Shown here piece by piece: positions 43,127 through 51,125 of a stretch of DNA of 64,000 nt. The notes below the pieces were generated by a model. It was given only the letters and a program-made list of their open reading frames with translations, ran no database searches and was not told where the DNA came from. Both the position numbers and the translations under genes were made by a program. The stretch comes from Streptomyces sp. L-9-10 (GTDB lineage Bacteria; Actinomycetota; Actinomycetes; Streptomycetales; Streptomycetaceae): the NCBI RefSeq assembly GCF_004151105.1, contig NZ_PHRF01000172.1, forward strand, positions 1-64,000, in the 5' to 3' direction. Each line of letters starts with the position of its first letter. The stretch's first letter is position 1.

Positions 43127-44313
43127 TCCTCATCTCTGAGTCGGTTCGCGGTTGCCGGGTGCGCTCGTCCGTCATCGCCACCGTCGGCGAGCGGCGTCCC
43201 GATGCGGTGCACGACGCTCATCGGGGTGGTCAGCACCATCCGTTCCCGCAGAACGGCAGGCAGCGCGGCGTTGAAGTCCGCGCGGTAGCCGTCGCGGTCG
43301 GCGAGCCGTTGGGGCACCACGATGAGAGTGCGATCCGCGAACGGCGCGCTGTTGGTGAGGTGGACGGCGAGCAGGCTCGGCTGCAGCCGGTCGTGCACCT
43401 CCACGTCCAGGGTTTCTGATCCGGTGCCCCGCAGACGGTAGGCACACAGCCGTTCCGGCAGGGCCTCGTACTCGATTCCGGCCCTGTCGAGTGTGTCGAG
43501 GGTCGCTGCCTCGGCCCTCTGTGGCAGCACGAGAAACGCGCGCAACGCGCGCCGTAGCAGCAGGGCGTGGTCCGGATCACGGATCAGCCCGAGACCGGTG
43601 GGGCGCGCGCATTCCTCCCCCTCGCACCAGATCTCCTCGTCATCGACAGGCCGCCCCGGAACAGGCCCGGGACGACCGTGCGGCAGAGCGGGGAGCCCGC
43701 ACGCCGGACAGTGCCGGAAGGCACCATCAGCGATCAGGAATTCGGGGATGGGGCGGTAGAGCTCCTTGACCCTGCTCCACACGGCCTTGCTCCAACCGAG
43801 CGTCCGGCGGTCCTCCTGGTGCACGACGGGGTGGCGCGCCAGGAACTGTCGGCTTCGTCGGTACCTCTCGGTCGATCCGCACCGTGCCTCCAGGTCGTCC
43901 AGGAGCGTGCGGGCCTCCGTCACCACGCCTCCAGCCGATCCGTGGGAGGCCACTTCGAGACAGGTCCGCGTGGGCATCAGGCCGACCGGGTGCACCAGCG
44001 TCACGTCCGGGGTGACGAAGGAGGCCGGGACCCCGAAGAGCCGATCGTGCGCCGTTCTGGTCCGGCACCACTCCCATAGCTCGGGCAGACTTCTCGGCGG
44101 GGCCTCACCGATGTCGAGACAGCGCGTCACCGTACGGTCCAGCGCTCGCTGGGCGAAGCCGGGGTAGGGCAAGGTGAACGAGCGAAGGCCCTGGACCTCG
44201 GCCAGAGCCGCCACCATGCGGGCCAGCTCACAGAACAGCTCGGTACCCGCGTCTTCCCGTACCTCGCCGGATTCCGGCCGAGTGCCCCGGCGCCCGGTCG
44301 CCCCCGCCCTCAC
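43123..44313 (-). CDS. REase-like component of the pPIWI-RE island (domain Y plus zinc ribbon)
   Basis: A 396-residue protein starting at a GTG that overlaps the upstream nuclease stop (GTGA). The N-terminal half fits the island domain Y (ELFCELARMVAALAEVQG, SLPELWEWCRTRTAHDRLFG). The centre has a zinc-ribbon-like pair, HCPACGLP near residue 200 and WCEGEECARP near 231. The C-terminal part should be the endonuclease fold (ALRAFLVLPQRAEAATLD, LDVEVHDRLQPSLLAVHL, LIVVPQRLADRDGYRADFN). I do not find a canonical (D/E)-x-K there: the strand reads DVEVHD where I would expect an Asp/Glu-x-Lys. It may be catalytically inactive or use a variant site. Confidence 0.75.
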   Translation of the reverse strand: MRAGATGRRGTRPESGEVREDAGTELFCELARMVAALAEVQGLRSFTLPYPGFAQRALDRTVTRCLDIGEAPPRSLPELWEWCRTRTAHDRLFGVPASFVTPDVTLVHPVGLMPTRTCLEVASHGSAGGVVTEARTLLDDLEARCGSTERYRRSRQFLARHPVVHQEDRRTLGWSKAVWSRVKELYRPIPEFLIADGAFRHCPACGLPALPHGRPGPVPGRPVDDEEIWCEGEECARPTGLGLIRDPDHALLLRRALRAFLVLPQRAEAATLDTLDRAGIEYEALPERLCAYRLRGTGSETLDVEVHDRLQPSLLAVHLTNSAPFADRTLIVVPQRLADRDGYRADFNAALPAVLRERMVLTTPMSVVHRIGTPLADGGDDGRAHPATANRLRDEE

Positions 44314-45881
44314 GCGGGCACCTCGGCGGCGAGAGACGCCGAACACCAGCGGGCTACTTCGCACCGGTCGCAGCAGCGTCCGGGGACGGGCGTGTAGTGA
44401 TCGTCCCCGTGCCACTCGGCCACCATCGTCCGCAGGACCTGCTCTGCCGCGGTCCGGTTGGCGGGAGCGAAGGGGTCGATGATCTCCAGGTCCGCGCCGC
44501 CGGGGCGCAGTACCTCCAGTTCGACCCGGGCCCGGTCCGGCGTTCCGCCGAGATCACCGCGTGCGACGAGCAGGACGGCCAGGGCCAACTGCGGGTACAG
44601 CTCCAGCAGCGGACGGCTCGACCGCCAATCGGCGGCAGAGGTCTTGGTCTCGCGCCACACCCACGAATCCACGTCCCGGTAGAGCAGATCGGGTTCCGCT
44701 ATCACCACGACGTCAGCAGCGGTGTCGTGCCGGACCACCCGCGGTTCGGTCCGTAGGTCCGTGCCGTCCTTGGCGCACCGCAGCGGACAGACCGCGGCGT
44801 GGCGGCGCAACAGGCGTACGCCGAGCGCGCGTTCGTGGTCGGGCAGGACGAATCCGTCCGGCACCCACTGTTCGGGAACCTCGGCTGTGCACGGCCGGGG
44901 AGAGCCGTGGCCGTGCCGGTCGGCGAGGTAGGCGTGCAGTGCCCGTCCCCGCTCGGCAGTCACCTCGCGTTCGACGGAGTCCGCCGCCGGCAGACGCAAC
45001 CGGCGCATATGGTCGCGGGCCGGGCACGCACGATAGTTGCGACCGTTGGTTACCGACCAGGTACGTCGCGGCCGACCCGTCGCCTCGATTCCCAGCACCC
45101 CTGGCGCGGTACGCAAAGCCGGGCAGACGCGCACGAAGGGGCACGCGGCGCACGAGGCACCGGGACGGTACTCCTGCCCGTTCAGAATGCCGGCCAACGC
45201 ATCGGGTCCGTGTTCGCGGTAGAGGGCGAGCGCCTCCGCCCGGCTTCCGTCGAACAACTCACGCGTACGGCCGTCGAGCAGGGCGAATTCCACGATCCGT
45301 ACGTGCTCCGGCAACGGCCCAGGAGCGCCTTCGGCCAGCACCAGGGCGGCGGCGGCGATGAACCCGTCGGGCGGGAGGCGCCGGTTCAGACGATGCACGG
45401 GCAGGCGGAGTTCGCGATACGTCCCGTCGGCGGACGCCAGGCAGCGGCCCCACACGGTGAACCGGTACTCCTCGGCGGTCCGCGCGTCCGGTCCCGACGG
45501 CCGGTAACGATAGGTCCACCGTTCGGCCACCTCACTCAGCGGACATGACGGATCCGTGGGGAAGGCGGCCTCGTACATGGTGATCCCGTGCTCCGCCCAG
45601 GTCCGGAGCCCGTCGTGGAGGGGGGTGGTACGCGGCCTCCGGGTGCCGGGCGACACGGAGCACCCGTTGCGCGCATCGCAGGCCGCCATGAAGGGGCCGA
45701 GGGTGAAGTGCTCCAACCGCTCGCGGCGGCTCGGGACCGATTCCAGCGGAAGGTAGCCACGCGCCTTGAGGGCGTCCGCCGCCGGGCAGCGGAACTCTCC
45801 ACTCTTGAACATGCCGGCGGATACCGTGATGACCTCGGATGTGCGGCACACCCCGTCCGGGGGCAGCCATGACTGTGACAT
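44310..45881 (-). CDS. tandem iron-sulfur PD-(D/E)XK nuclease (RecB/Cas4-like), fourth gene of the pPIWI-RE operon
   Basis: A 523-residue protein with a clear Cas4/AddB-like nuclease in its C-terminal half. This has a Cys at 286 (YRACPARD), RGRALHAYLAD with His316, Asp398 in AEPDLLYRD, E411-T-K413 in WVWRETKTS, Gln431 in LYPQLALAVLL and a closing C504-x2-C507-x5-C513. One early plus three late cysteines is the iron-sulfur staple pattern of this superfamily. The N-terminal half repeats the frame: Cys32 (FRCPAADAL) and C244-x2-C247-x5-C253 (SCAACPFVRVC), but the active strand reads YRELRLP with Arg instead of Lys. So the protein looks like a duplicated nuclease with a degenerate first copy. GGAG precedes the ATG. 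Confidence 0.82.
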   Translation of the reverse strand: MSQSWLPPDGVCRTSEVITVSAGMFKSGEFRCPAADALKARGYLPLESVPSRRERLEHFTLGPFMAACDARNGCSVSPGTRRPRTTPLHDGLRTWAEHGITMYEAAFPTDPSCPLSEVAERWTYRYRPSGPDARTAEEYRFTVWGRCLASADGTYRELRLPVHRLNRRLPPDGFIAAAALVLAEGAPGPLPEHVRIVEFALLDGRTRELFDGSRAEALALYREHGPDALAGILNGQEYRPGASCAACPFVRVCPALRTAPGVLGIEATGRPRRTWSVTNGRNYRACPARDHMRRLRLPAADSVEREVTAERGRALHAYLADRHGHGSPRPCTAEVPEQWVPDGFVLPDHERALGVRLLRRHAAVCPLRCAKDGTDLRTEPRVVRHDTAADVVVIAEPDLLYRDVDSWVWRETKTSAADWRSSRPLLELYPQLALAVLLVARGDLGGTPDRARVELEVLRPGGADLEIIDPFAPANRTAAEQVLRTMVAEWHGDDHYTPVPGRCCDRCEVARWCSASLAAEVPA

Positions 45882-45910
45882 TCCTTGCTCCTGTTCCGCG
45901 TGGGGTACAT

Positions 45911-45924
45911 ACCTGTTGTCAGGT
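45911..45924. promoter_or_regulatory. ACCTG-TTGT-CAGGT dyad between kinase and nuclease operon
   Basis: A perfect 5+4+5 inverted repeat in the 95-bp gap between the divergent kinase and pPIWI-RE operon starts. It is a candidate shared operator. Confidence 0.5.
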
Positions 45925-45976
45925 CGGTCGGATCGATGCCCGACTCGGGGGACTTCGACCAGAAGGGAAAGAGTCA

Positions 45977-46879
45977 GTGAAGAAGATCGAGCGGCTCGGC
46001 GATGTCGAAAAGCACTATGAAGTGCTGGACATGGTCGGCTGCGGCGGCCAGGGCGAACTATTCATCGGCCAGCACCGCAAGAGTGGGGAAAGGGTGGCGC
46101 TGAAGGTCCAGAAGCCCTGGGGTCTCGGGGCGAGGAAATATTTCGACGAAGCCGGGGAAGAACTGCTCGAAGAGGGTGGCCGCATGCTGGCGCTGACCGG
46201 AATCAAGGCGATCCCTGAAATCCTGGCCACCGGCACGCACAAGGGCCGCAGATGCCTTGTCATGGAATTCGTCAAGGGACGCCAGCTCCAGGACGTCCTG
46301 CTGGCGGCGCGGCCGGTCAGACACCCCAACACCGTGGCTTCCGTCATCGGCCAGCTGTGCGAGATCCTGCGGGAAGTGCACGAGAAAAGACTGGTGCACT
46401 GCGATCTGAAGCCCGAGAACGTGATCGTGGAACCGGACGGCCGTCTTCGCCTCATCGACATGGGGTGGGCGGTGAGTTCAGGTGCGGAGACGGCCGACGC
46501 GCACGGCACGCTCGGATGGGCCTCCCCCGAGCAGTCCGAGGCCAGCCCTTACGGTCTGACGCCGCAGGCGGACATCTTCGGGCTGGGCTGCATCCTGCTG
46601 GAGATGACCGTCATGCGGCTGCCATACGGCGGACTGGAGGAACGTGCTGTTCTGGGCTGCCCGGTACTGCCGCCCGACCGGCTCGCTCTGCTGCCCCCGC
46701 AGTTCGCGTCCCTCGCGTTGCAGATGGTCCGGTGGGAAGCCGAGGAGCGCCCGGCAGACGTCCAGGAGGTGTTCGACCGACTCCGCCCGTATCTGCCCCC
46801 GCTCGGCTCACGACGGCCGCCGAGGCCCCTGGATCCGGACCCGACGGAGTACTACCGCACCCATCCGCCGCGGATGTGA
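45977..46879 (+). CDS. small soluble Ser/Thr protein kinase
   Basis: A 300-residue eukaryotic-type kinase consisting only of the catalytic domain, with no membrane helix or sensor domain. The Gly loop is VGCGGQGELF (20-29), the ATP lysine is in ERVALKVQK (K43), the catalytic loop is LVHCDLKPEN (HCD instead of HRD, 141-143), and the metal loop is DMG at 161-163 (instead of DFG). GTLGWASPEQ forms the activation segment end. HCD in place of HRD is common in a subset of bacterial kinases and keeps the catalytic Asp. Start is a GTG with AAGGGA upstream. Divergent from the pPIWI-RE operon and tail-to-tail with an AfsR-like protein, a likely substrate. Confidence 0.88.
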   Translation: MKKIERLGDVEKHYEVLDMVGCGGQGELFIGQHRKSGERVALKVQKPWGLGARKYFDEAGEELLEEGGRMLALTGIKAIPEILATGTHKGRRCLVMEFVKGRQLQDVLLAARPVRHPNTVASVIGQLCEILREVHEKRLVHCDLKPENVIVEPDGRLRLIDMGWAVSSGAETADAHGTLGWASPEQSEASPYGLTPQADIFGLGCILLEMTVMRLPYGGLEERAVLGCPVLPPDRLALLPPQFASLALQMVRWEAEERPADVQEVFDRLRPYLPPLGSRRPPRPLDPDPTEYYRTHPPRM

Positions 46880-46904
46880 CACCTGTGCCGCGCACCGGAT
46901 GGCG

Positions 46905-49646
46905 TCACCTCAGCCCTTCAAGCAACTCCCGGATCTCCTGCACGTCGGTGCCCCCCATCTGTTCACGCAGCACGAGGACCCTCTCCAACTCCTCCACCGC
47001 CTCCTGACTGCTTCCGGCCGACACCAGGACATCCGCGAAAAGCCGTCGCGCCTTGTCCTCGTCGGGCCAGTACTCCTGCTCCTGGTAGATGTCGCATGCC
47101 TGGCGGTACAGAGCGATGGCCTCGTCCCGCTCGTAGCGGGCGACATGTACCTTCGCCAAGGTGAACAACACGTCGGCCCGGCCACGGCGGTCCACCGTTC
47201 GCTCGACCACGCTGAGCGCGTCGGCGCACCAGTGAAGTGCCTCGCCATACTCACCGCGGTCGTAGTGGAGGGCGCCGATGCCGTTCAATGCCGCCGCTTC
47301 TCCCACCGGGTCGAGCACCTCCCGGTACAACGCGAGGGATTGGCGGAGGTTCTCCTCCGCCGGCGTCCCCCTGTCCTGCTTGCGCAGGGTGATCCCGAGC
47401 GCGTACAGCGAGCGGGCAAGGCTGAGCCGGCCACGCTCACTCTCGTCCTGCCGGCTGAGGCGGACGGCGCGCCGCAGATTGCCGGCGGCCAGCTCGAACT
47501 CCTCCAGGCGCCACCGCGTCCCCGCCAGCATCCGGTAGACCATGGCGCAATCGACCGGGGAGGCGGCCGTCTCCGCGACCTCGGCGGCACGGCCGAGGTC
47601 ATTCAGCGCGTCGGTAAGGCGACCGCGACGCCATTGATAGGTGACCAGGGCCATCGGCAGCAGCCATATGTACCGCTCGGCCCCCTGGCTGACGGCCAGT
47701 TCGATGCCGCGTCTGATGGTGTCGTATTCCTTGTCCAGCAACTCCAGCGCGTGCTGGGTGTCGGCGAGGTCGGTCACCTTGACGCCGTCCGGTTCACCAA
47801 TGGGCAAGGTGCGCTGGCGGTCGAGTAACCGGTCGCAGGCCCGGACGTTCTGCAATTGGTGCTCGAGCACCTGCCGTACAGTCGCCTTTTCGAAGGCTTC
47901 CTCGTCTCCGAGTGGTGCCGGTATGTGGTGTCGGGCGAATGCGCGCACCAAGTCGTGCAGGCGATAGCGGTCTGTATGAAGTTCCACCAGGTTCGCCGCC
48001 ACAAGCTCTCCCAGAACGCGATCCGCGTGCATTGCCTCGCTCTCCGCGCCGAGATCCATCACAGCCTCCCAAGCGACACTCGGGCCAGGATGAAGGGCCA
48101 GCTGCCACAGCAGCATCCTGGCTTCCTCGCTGAGCGCGCGTACGGAGGAATTCAGTGCCACGCGCACCGACATATCATGTTCCGGAAGGTGCAGGGCATC
48201 CAGTCTGGCTCGCTCTTTCTTCATTTCCCGCACCAAACCGTGGATGATCTGCAGTGGGCGGTCCCGCAGGCGACGCTCCACAACGGTGAGTGCCAGCGGC
48301 AGGTTTCCGCAGAGCCGCACCAGCTCGGCGAATGCCACCGCGTATTTTGATCGATCCTTCTCGGACACCCTCTCCTGGAGTACTTCCAGGGCAGCTTCGT
48401 CCCGCAACAGCTTCATTCTGTGGGAGTGCACCCTTTTCTGGGCGCACAGCCCGCCCAACTCGTCACGACTGGTGATGATCACGGCGCAGGTGCCGACACC
48501 CGGAAGCAAAGGCAGTACCTGTTTGGTGTTGAAGGCATCGTCGAGAACGAACAGAGCCGACCGGTTGGCCAGAGCGGAACGCAGCGCGGCGCTCTTGCCC
48601 TGCACCCCTGTCACCGTGGAGTAGGGCGGCAGGGCGGCCAGGAATCCGTCCAGAACCTGTTCCGGTTCAGTCGGCCGCACCTCGCCGTCGATGAATCCGT
48701 TCAGCTCGGTATACAGAACACCGTCCGGAAACCGCTCCCTCAACTGCCGCGCGACATGGAGGGCCACCGTGCTCTTCCCCACGCCCGGCATACCGCTGAG
48801 CAGGACCAGCGCCGTTCTGCCCACGTCCTGCTCCTCGCATACGACGTCGACGAGCGCGCTGACCAGGTCCTCCTGCCCGACGGGGCGACGCTCCTCGGCG
48901 GGCAACTGGTCCGGGATCGGGAGGAGAACCGTCCCTCCCGATCGAGGTGCCTCCCCACGCAGCCTGTCGATGACGCTCTGAAGTTCGGCGTCCGGTGCCC
49001 CGGAGTGCCTTCTCCACTGGTTGATGAGTCGATCGAATTCCCGTTCGGGCATGTCCCAGCCATGCGCGATCAGGTAGTACTGGAAAATCCGGGGATGCCT
49101 CGGTGACCGCGCGTACCACTTCTCCGACTCCTCGCGGAACCACTTCTGCTTCCCGGATCTCCACGCCGCTTCCAGCAGATCGCACACGGCGGCGATCCGC
49201 TCCGCCCGCATCCGCTCCCTGCGCACCCGGAAGCCGCTCTCGATCAGCCCCCGCAGGGGTTCGTCCTCCTCCCATTCCTCCAAGGCGGCACGGAGCTGCT
49301 CGAACCGCTCCGGCAGGGGCAGCAGGGCAGCTCGCCGCCATCCCTCAAGAAAGCGGAGATAGTCGACGCTCCCCGCCGGCACACGAAGCGTGCAGAAGCC
49401 CGACTTGCCTCCGTGAGGGACGAAATCCTTGCCCAGCCGCTTCCGAAGCTCCCTGACGACCCAGTCCACCCGGTCGCCGACCCCCTCCTCTCCCTCCCAG
49501 AGGACTTCGGCGATCTCCTGCCGGCTGCACCGGCATCCCGGCGATGTGACCAACAGACCGAACAGGGCCGCCACCTTCGTCGTCCCGACGGCTCCTTTCC
49601 TGCCTGTCACTTCGACACTGACGGGGCCCAGTACGTGCCCGTCCAT
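46905..49646 (-). CDS. AfsR-like STAND regulator (winged helix-BTAD-NB-ARC-TPR)
   Basis: About 913 residues. An OmpR-like winged helix occupies about 1-95 (GTTKVAALFGLLVTSPG, RQEIAEVLWEG, DWVVRELRKRLGKDF). A BTAD follows to about 240, then NB-ARC with Walker A SGMPGVGKST at 285-294 and Walker B ALFVLDDAF. The TPR region runs from about 640 to the end (EEFELAAGNLRRAVRLS, YDRGEYGEALHWCADALSVV). This is the domain order of AfsR, whose DNA binding is raised by AfsK phosphorylation. A GTG one codon upstream is possible. It converges with the kinase gene and is divergent from the 52-codon ORF. It may regulate defence genes or sense a signal through the STAND switch. Confidence 0.88.
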   Translation of the reverse strand: MDGHVLGPVSVEVTGRKGAVGTTKVAALFGLLVTSPGCRCSRQEIAEVLWEGEEGVGDRVDWVVRELRKRLGKDFVPHGGKSGFCTLRVPAGSVDYLRFLEGWRRAALLPLPERFEQLRAALEEWEEDEPLRGLIESGFRVRRERMRAERIAAVCDLLEAAWRSGKQKWFREESEKWYARSPRHPRIFQYYLIAHGWDMPEREFDRLINQWRRHSGAPDAELQSVIDRLRGEAPRSGGTVLLPIPDQLPAEERRPVGQEDLVSALVDVVCEEQDVGRTALVLLSGMPGVGKSTVALHVARQLRERFPDGVLYTELNGFIDGEVRPTEPEQVLDGFLAALPPYSTVTGVQGKSAALRSALANRSALFVLDDAFNTKQVLPLLPGVGTCAVIITSRDELGGLCAQKRVHSHRMKLLRDEAALEVLQERVSEKDRSKYAVAFAELVRLCGNLPLALTVVERRLRDRPLQIIHGLVREMKKERARLDALHLPEHDMSVRVALNSSVRALSEEARMLLWQLALHPGPSVAWEAVMDLGAESEAMHADRVLGELVAANLVELHTDRYRLHDLVRAFARHHIPAPLGDEEAFEKATVRQVLEHQLQNVRACDRLLDRQRTLPIGEPDGVKVTDLADTQHALELLDKEYDTIRRGIELAVSQGAERYIWLLPMALVTYQWRRGRLTDALNDLGRAAEVAETAASPVDCAMVYRMLAGTRWRLEEFELAAGNLRRAVRLSRQDESERGRLSLARSLYALGITLRKQDRGTPAEENLRQSLALYREVLDPVGEAAALNGIGALHYDRGEYGEALHWCADALSVVERTVDRRGRADVLFTLAKVHVARYERDEAIALYRQACDIYQEQEYWPDEDKARRLFADVLVSAGSSQEAVEELERVLVLREQMGGTDVQEIRELLEGLR

Positions 49647-49771
49647 CACTCTCCATTTCCCCGCACGACAGCAGCGGGCCGGCCCTCGGCGACCCGGAGG
49701 TTGACACCCCTTGATCTGTGCGCAGCCGCAGCCCGCTTCACACGCGCGCGCTCCTTCACGCCCCCCGGGAC

Positions 49772-49800
49772 TCAGTTATCGCTCAGTTTTCGCTCTGCGG
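49772..49800 (+). promoter_or_regulatory. 11-bp-periodic direct repeats of SARP/AfsR type
   Basis: TCAGTTATCGC (49772-49782) and TCAGTTTTCGC (49783-49793) are adjacent direct repeats of exactly 11 bp differing at one base, followed by a partial TCTGCGG (49794-49800). SARP and AfsR proteins bind heptamer repeats at 11-bp spacing. The site sits between the AfsR-like gene and the 52-codon ORF. I do not see a convincing -10 at the expected distance. Confidence 0.5.
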
Positions 49801-49890
49801 GGCTCCTGGCCGCCCGGGCACGATGGCACCAGCCGCTCGCCGAAGGGCGGGACATCGGCGCAGTTCCCGATCAGGAAGGACCTTCAGCCC

Positions 49891-50049
49891 ATGAACAACC
49901 GTCAGCGCAACCGTCGGGTGAGCCGCCTCCGGCAGTCGCCCGGCTTCCCCCCGAGCCGTCGTCGGCGGACGTCGGACACCGCCGAGGGCACGACCCCGGC
50001 GAACCAGCGGACCGAGACCCCGGACACCCCGTCCTCCGAGACGGCCTGA
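49891..50049 (+). CDS. 52-residue basic small protein
   Basis: The ATG (MNNRQRNRRVSRLRQSPG) has AGGAAGGA about 11 bases upstream, and the ORF is followed directly by a strong hairpin, so it looks like a real short transcription unit. The N-terminal 27 residues are very basic with an RRRR run; the C-terminal half is Thr/Pro/Glu-rich. No homologue is recognised. Position relative to the AfsR-like gene and the 11-bp repeats is like AfsS, the small AfsR target in S. coelicolor, but the sequence is not AfsS. Confidence 0.55.
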   Translation: MNNRQRNRRVSRLRQSPGFPPSRRRRTSDTAEGTTPANQRTETPDTPSSETA

Positions 50050-50357
50050 CTTACCCAAGGGGAGGGTGCCCGACCTTGGACGGGCACCCTCCCCCTCCGA
50101 ACACGCCACGTCAGCCCAGGGCAACACCGTTGCTCGTCGGGCGAGTTCGCGCCCCCTCTGCCCCTACCCCCCGCTCAGGGGCAGCGATATCGGTTTTCGA
50201 TCTACACGTTCGAGACCGCATGCGTAGGTAGAAAAGTGGGGCGCCTGGGGCTGCTTCCCCCTTTGTCCTGATCGCGGAAACGGGGTGCCGTTCCCGCACC
50301 GCGTCCGCATTCACCCCATCACCCAAGGGTGCTCTCACATCCAGGAGTGGATATTTC
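50050..50357. other. 308-bp intergenic region: terminator, then promoter region
   Basis: It contains the hairpin at 50059-50094. The remainder leads to the sigma-like gene and carries GTAGGTAGAAAA near 50224-50235 as a possible -10 region. The ribosome site AGGAG is at about 50342. No gene is seen. Confidence 0.55.
50059..50094 (+). terminator. hairpin after the 52-codon ORF
   Basis: GGGGAGGGTGCCCG and its perfect complement (14 bp) enclose an 8-base loop, beginning ten bases after the stop. Confidence 0.85.
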
Positions 50358-51125
50358 ATGATTCATTCACCGCCCGCGAGTCTGTTCGCCTCGGTGAGGC
50401 AGCACTTCGACAATCCTCGGATCAAGGAGACGACACTGGTGACCGTCGATACGGACGCGAACGGAGCGGAACCGGTTCGGCTGACCGCTGCCGAGGCCTA
50501 CGAGGCCTTGTACGGGCCGGACGCCGCCCCGCAGCTCTCCGCCGAGATCTGGAAAGCAGTCCTCGGCACCGCACTGGACCAGCCCGACCCGCACGGGACC
50601 GGGAAGCTCCTCGTGATCTGGTTGGCCCTGCCGAGGCTGACCAGGACGGTCCGCCGCATCTGTGATCGTCTGCGTGCCGACCAGTCGGACGTCGAGGCCG
50701 AGATGGTCGTGGCCCTCCTCGAAGAGCTGACGCCTCCGGATGCCACGAGCCGGTCCTCCGTCGAACCACTGATCAAGGCGGCGCGGACCCGGGCGTGGGC
50801 CTTCGCTCGCGCCGGCCTGCGCGAGAGGCCGTCCACGCTGGTGGAGGACATCGCACAGGACCGCGCTCTCATCATGGCGGGCGAGACGGCTGACGTCCCC
50901 GCGACGAGGGAAGGCTGGGAGGTGCAGGTCGATCGTCCGGACGGACCGGACGGACTGCGGGCCCCTCTTCGCTTCCGGGTGCATCCCGAGCATCTGCGCG
51001 GATACGCCGTCACCGACATCGTGCACGGGACGGGAGCCCGGAAGACGGGGCACGGCTCCCGAAAGGCGCGGTCCAGGCGCCGCGTCGGCACCGTGCCGAT
51101 GCGCCGTGCTGCGAGGCGACCGTGA
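50358..51125 (+). CDS. sigma-region-2-like protein of Streptomyces accessory elements
   Basis: A 255-residue protein. The central helices RLTRTVRRICDRLRADQSDVE, split here as RLTRTVRRICDRLR and DQSDVEAEMVVALLEEL, resemble the core of sigma-70 region 2. I recall similar proteins encoded next to excisionase-like genes in Streptomyces integrative elements. The C-terminal 60 residues contain RFRVHPEHLRGYAVTDIVHG and then a very basic tail (RKARSRRRVGTVPMRRAARR). AGGAG lies 11 bases upstream of the ATG. It overlaps the HTH gene by GTGA. Whether it binds RNA polymerase is unknown. Confidence 0.6.
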   Translation: MIHSPPASLFASVRQHFDNPRIKETTLVTVDTDANGAEPVRLTAAEAYEALYGPDAAPQLSAEIWKAVLGTALDQPDPHGTGKLLVIWLALPRLTRTVRRICDRLRADQSDVEAEMVVALLEELTPPDATSRSSVEPLIKAARTRAWAFARAGLRERPSTLVEDIAQDRALIMAGETADVPATREGWEVQVDRPDGPDGLRAPLRFRVHPEHLRGYAVTDIVHGTGARKTGHGSRKARSRRRVGTVPMRRAARRP

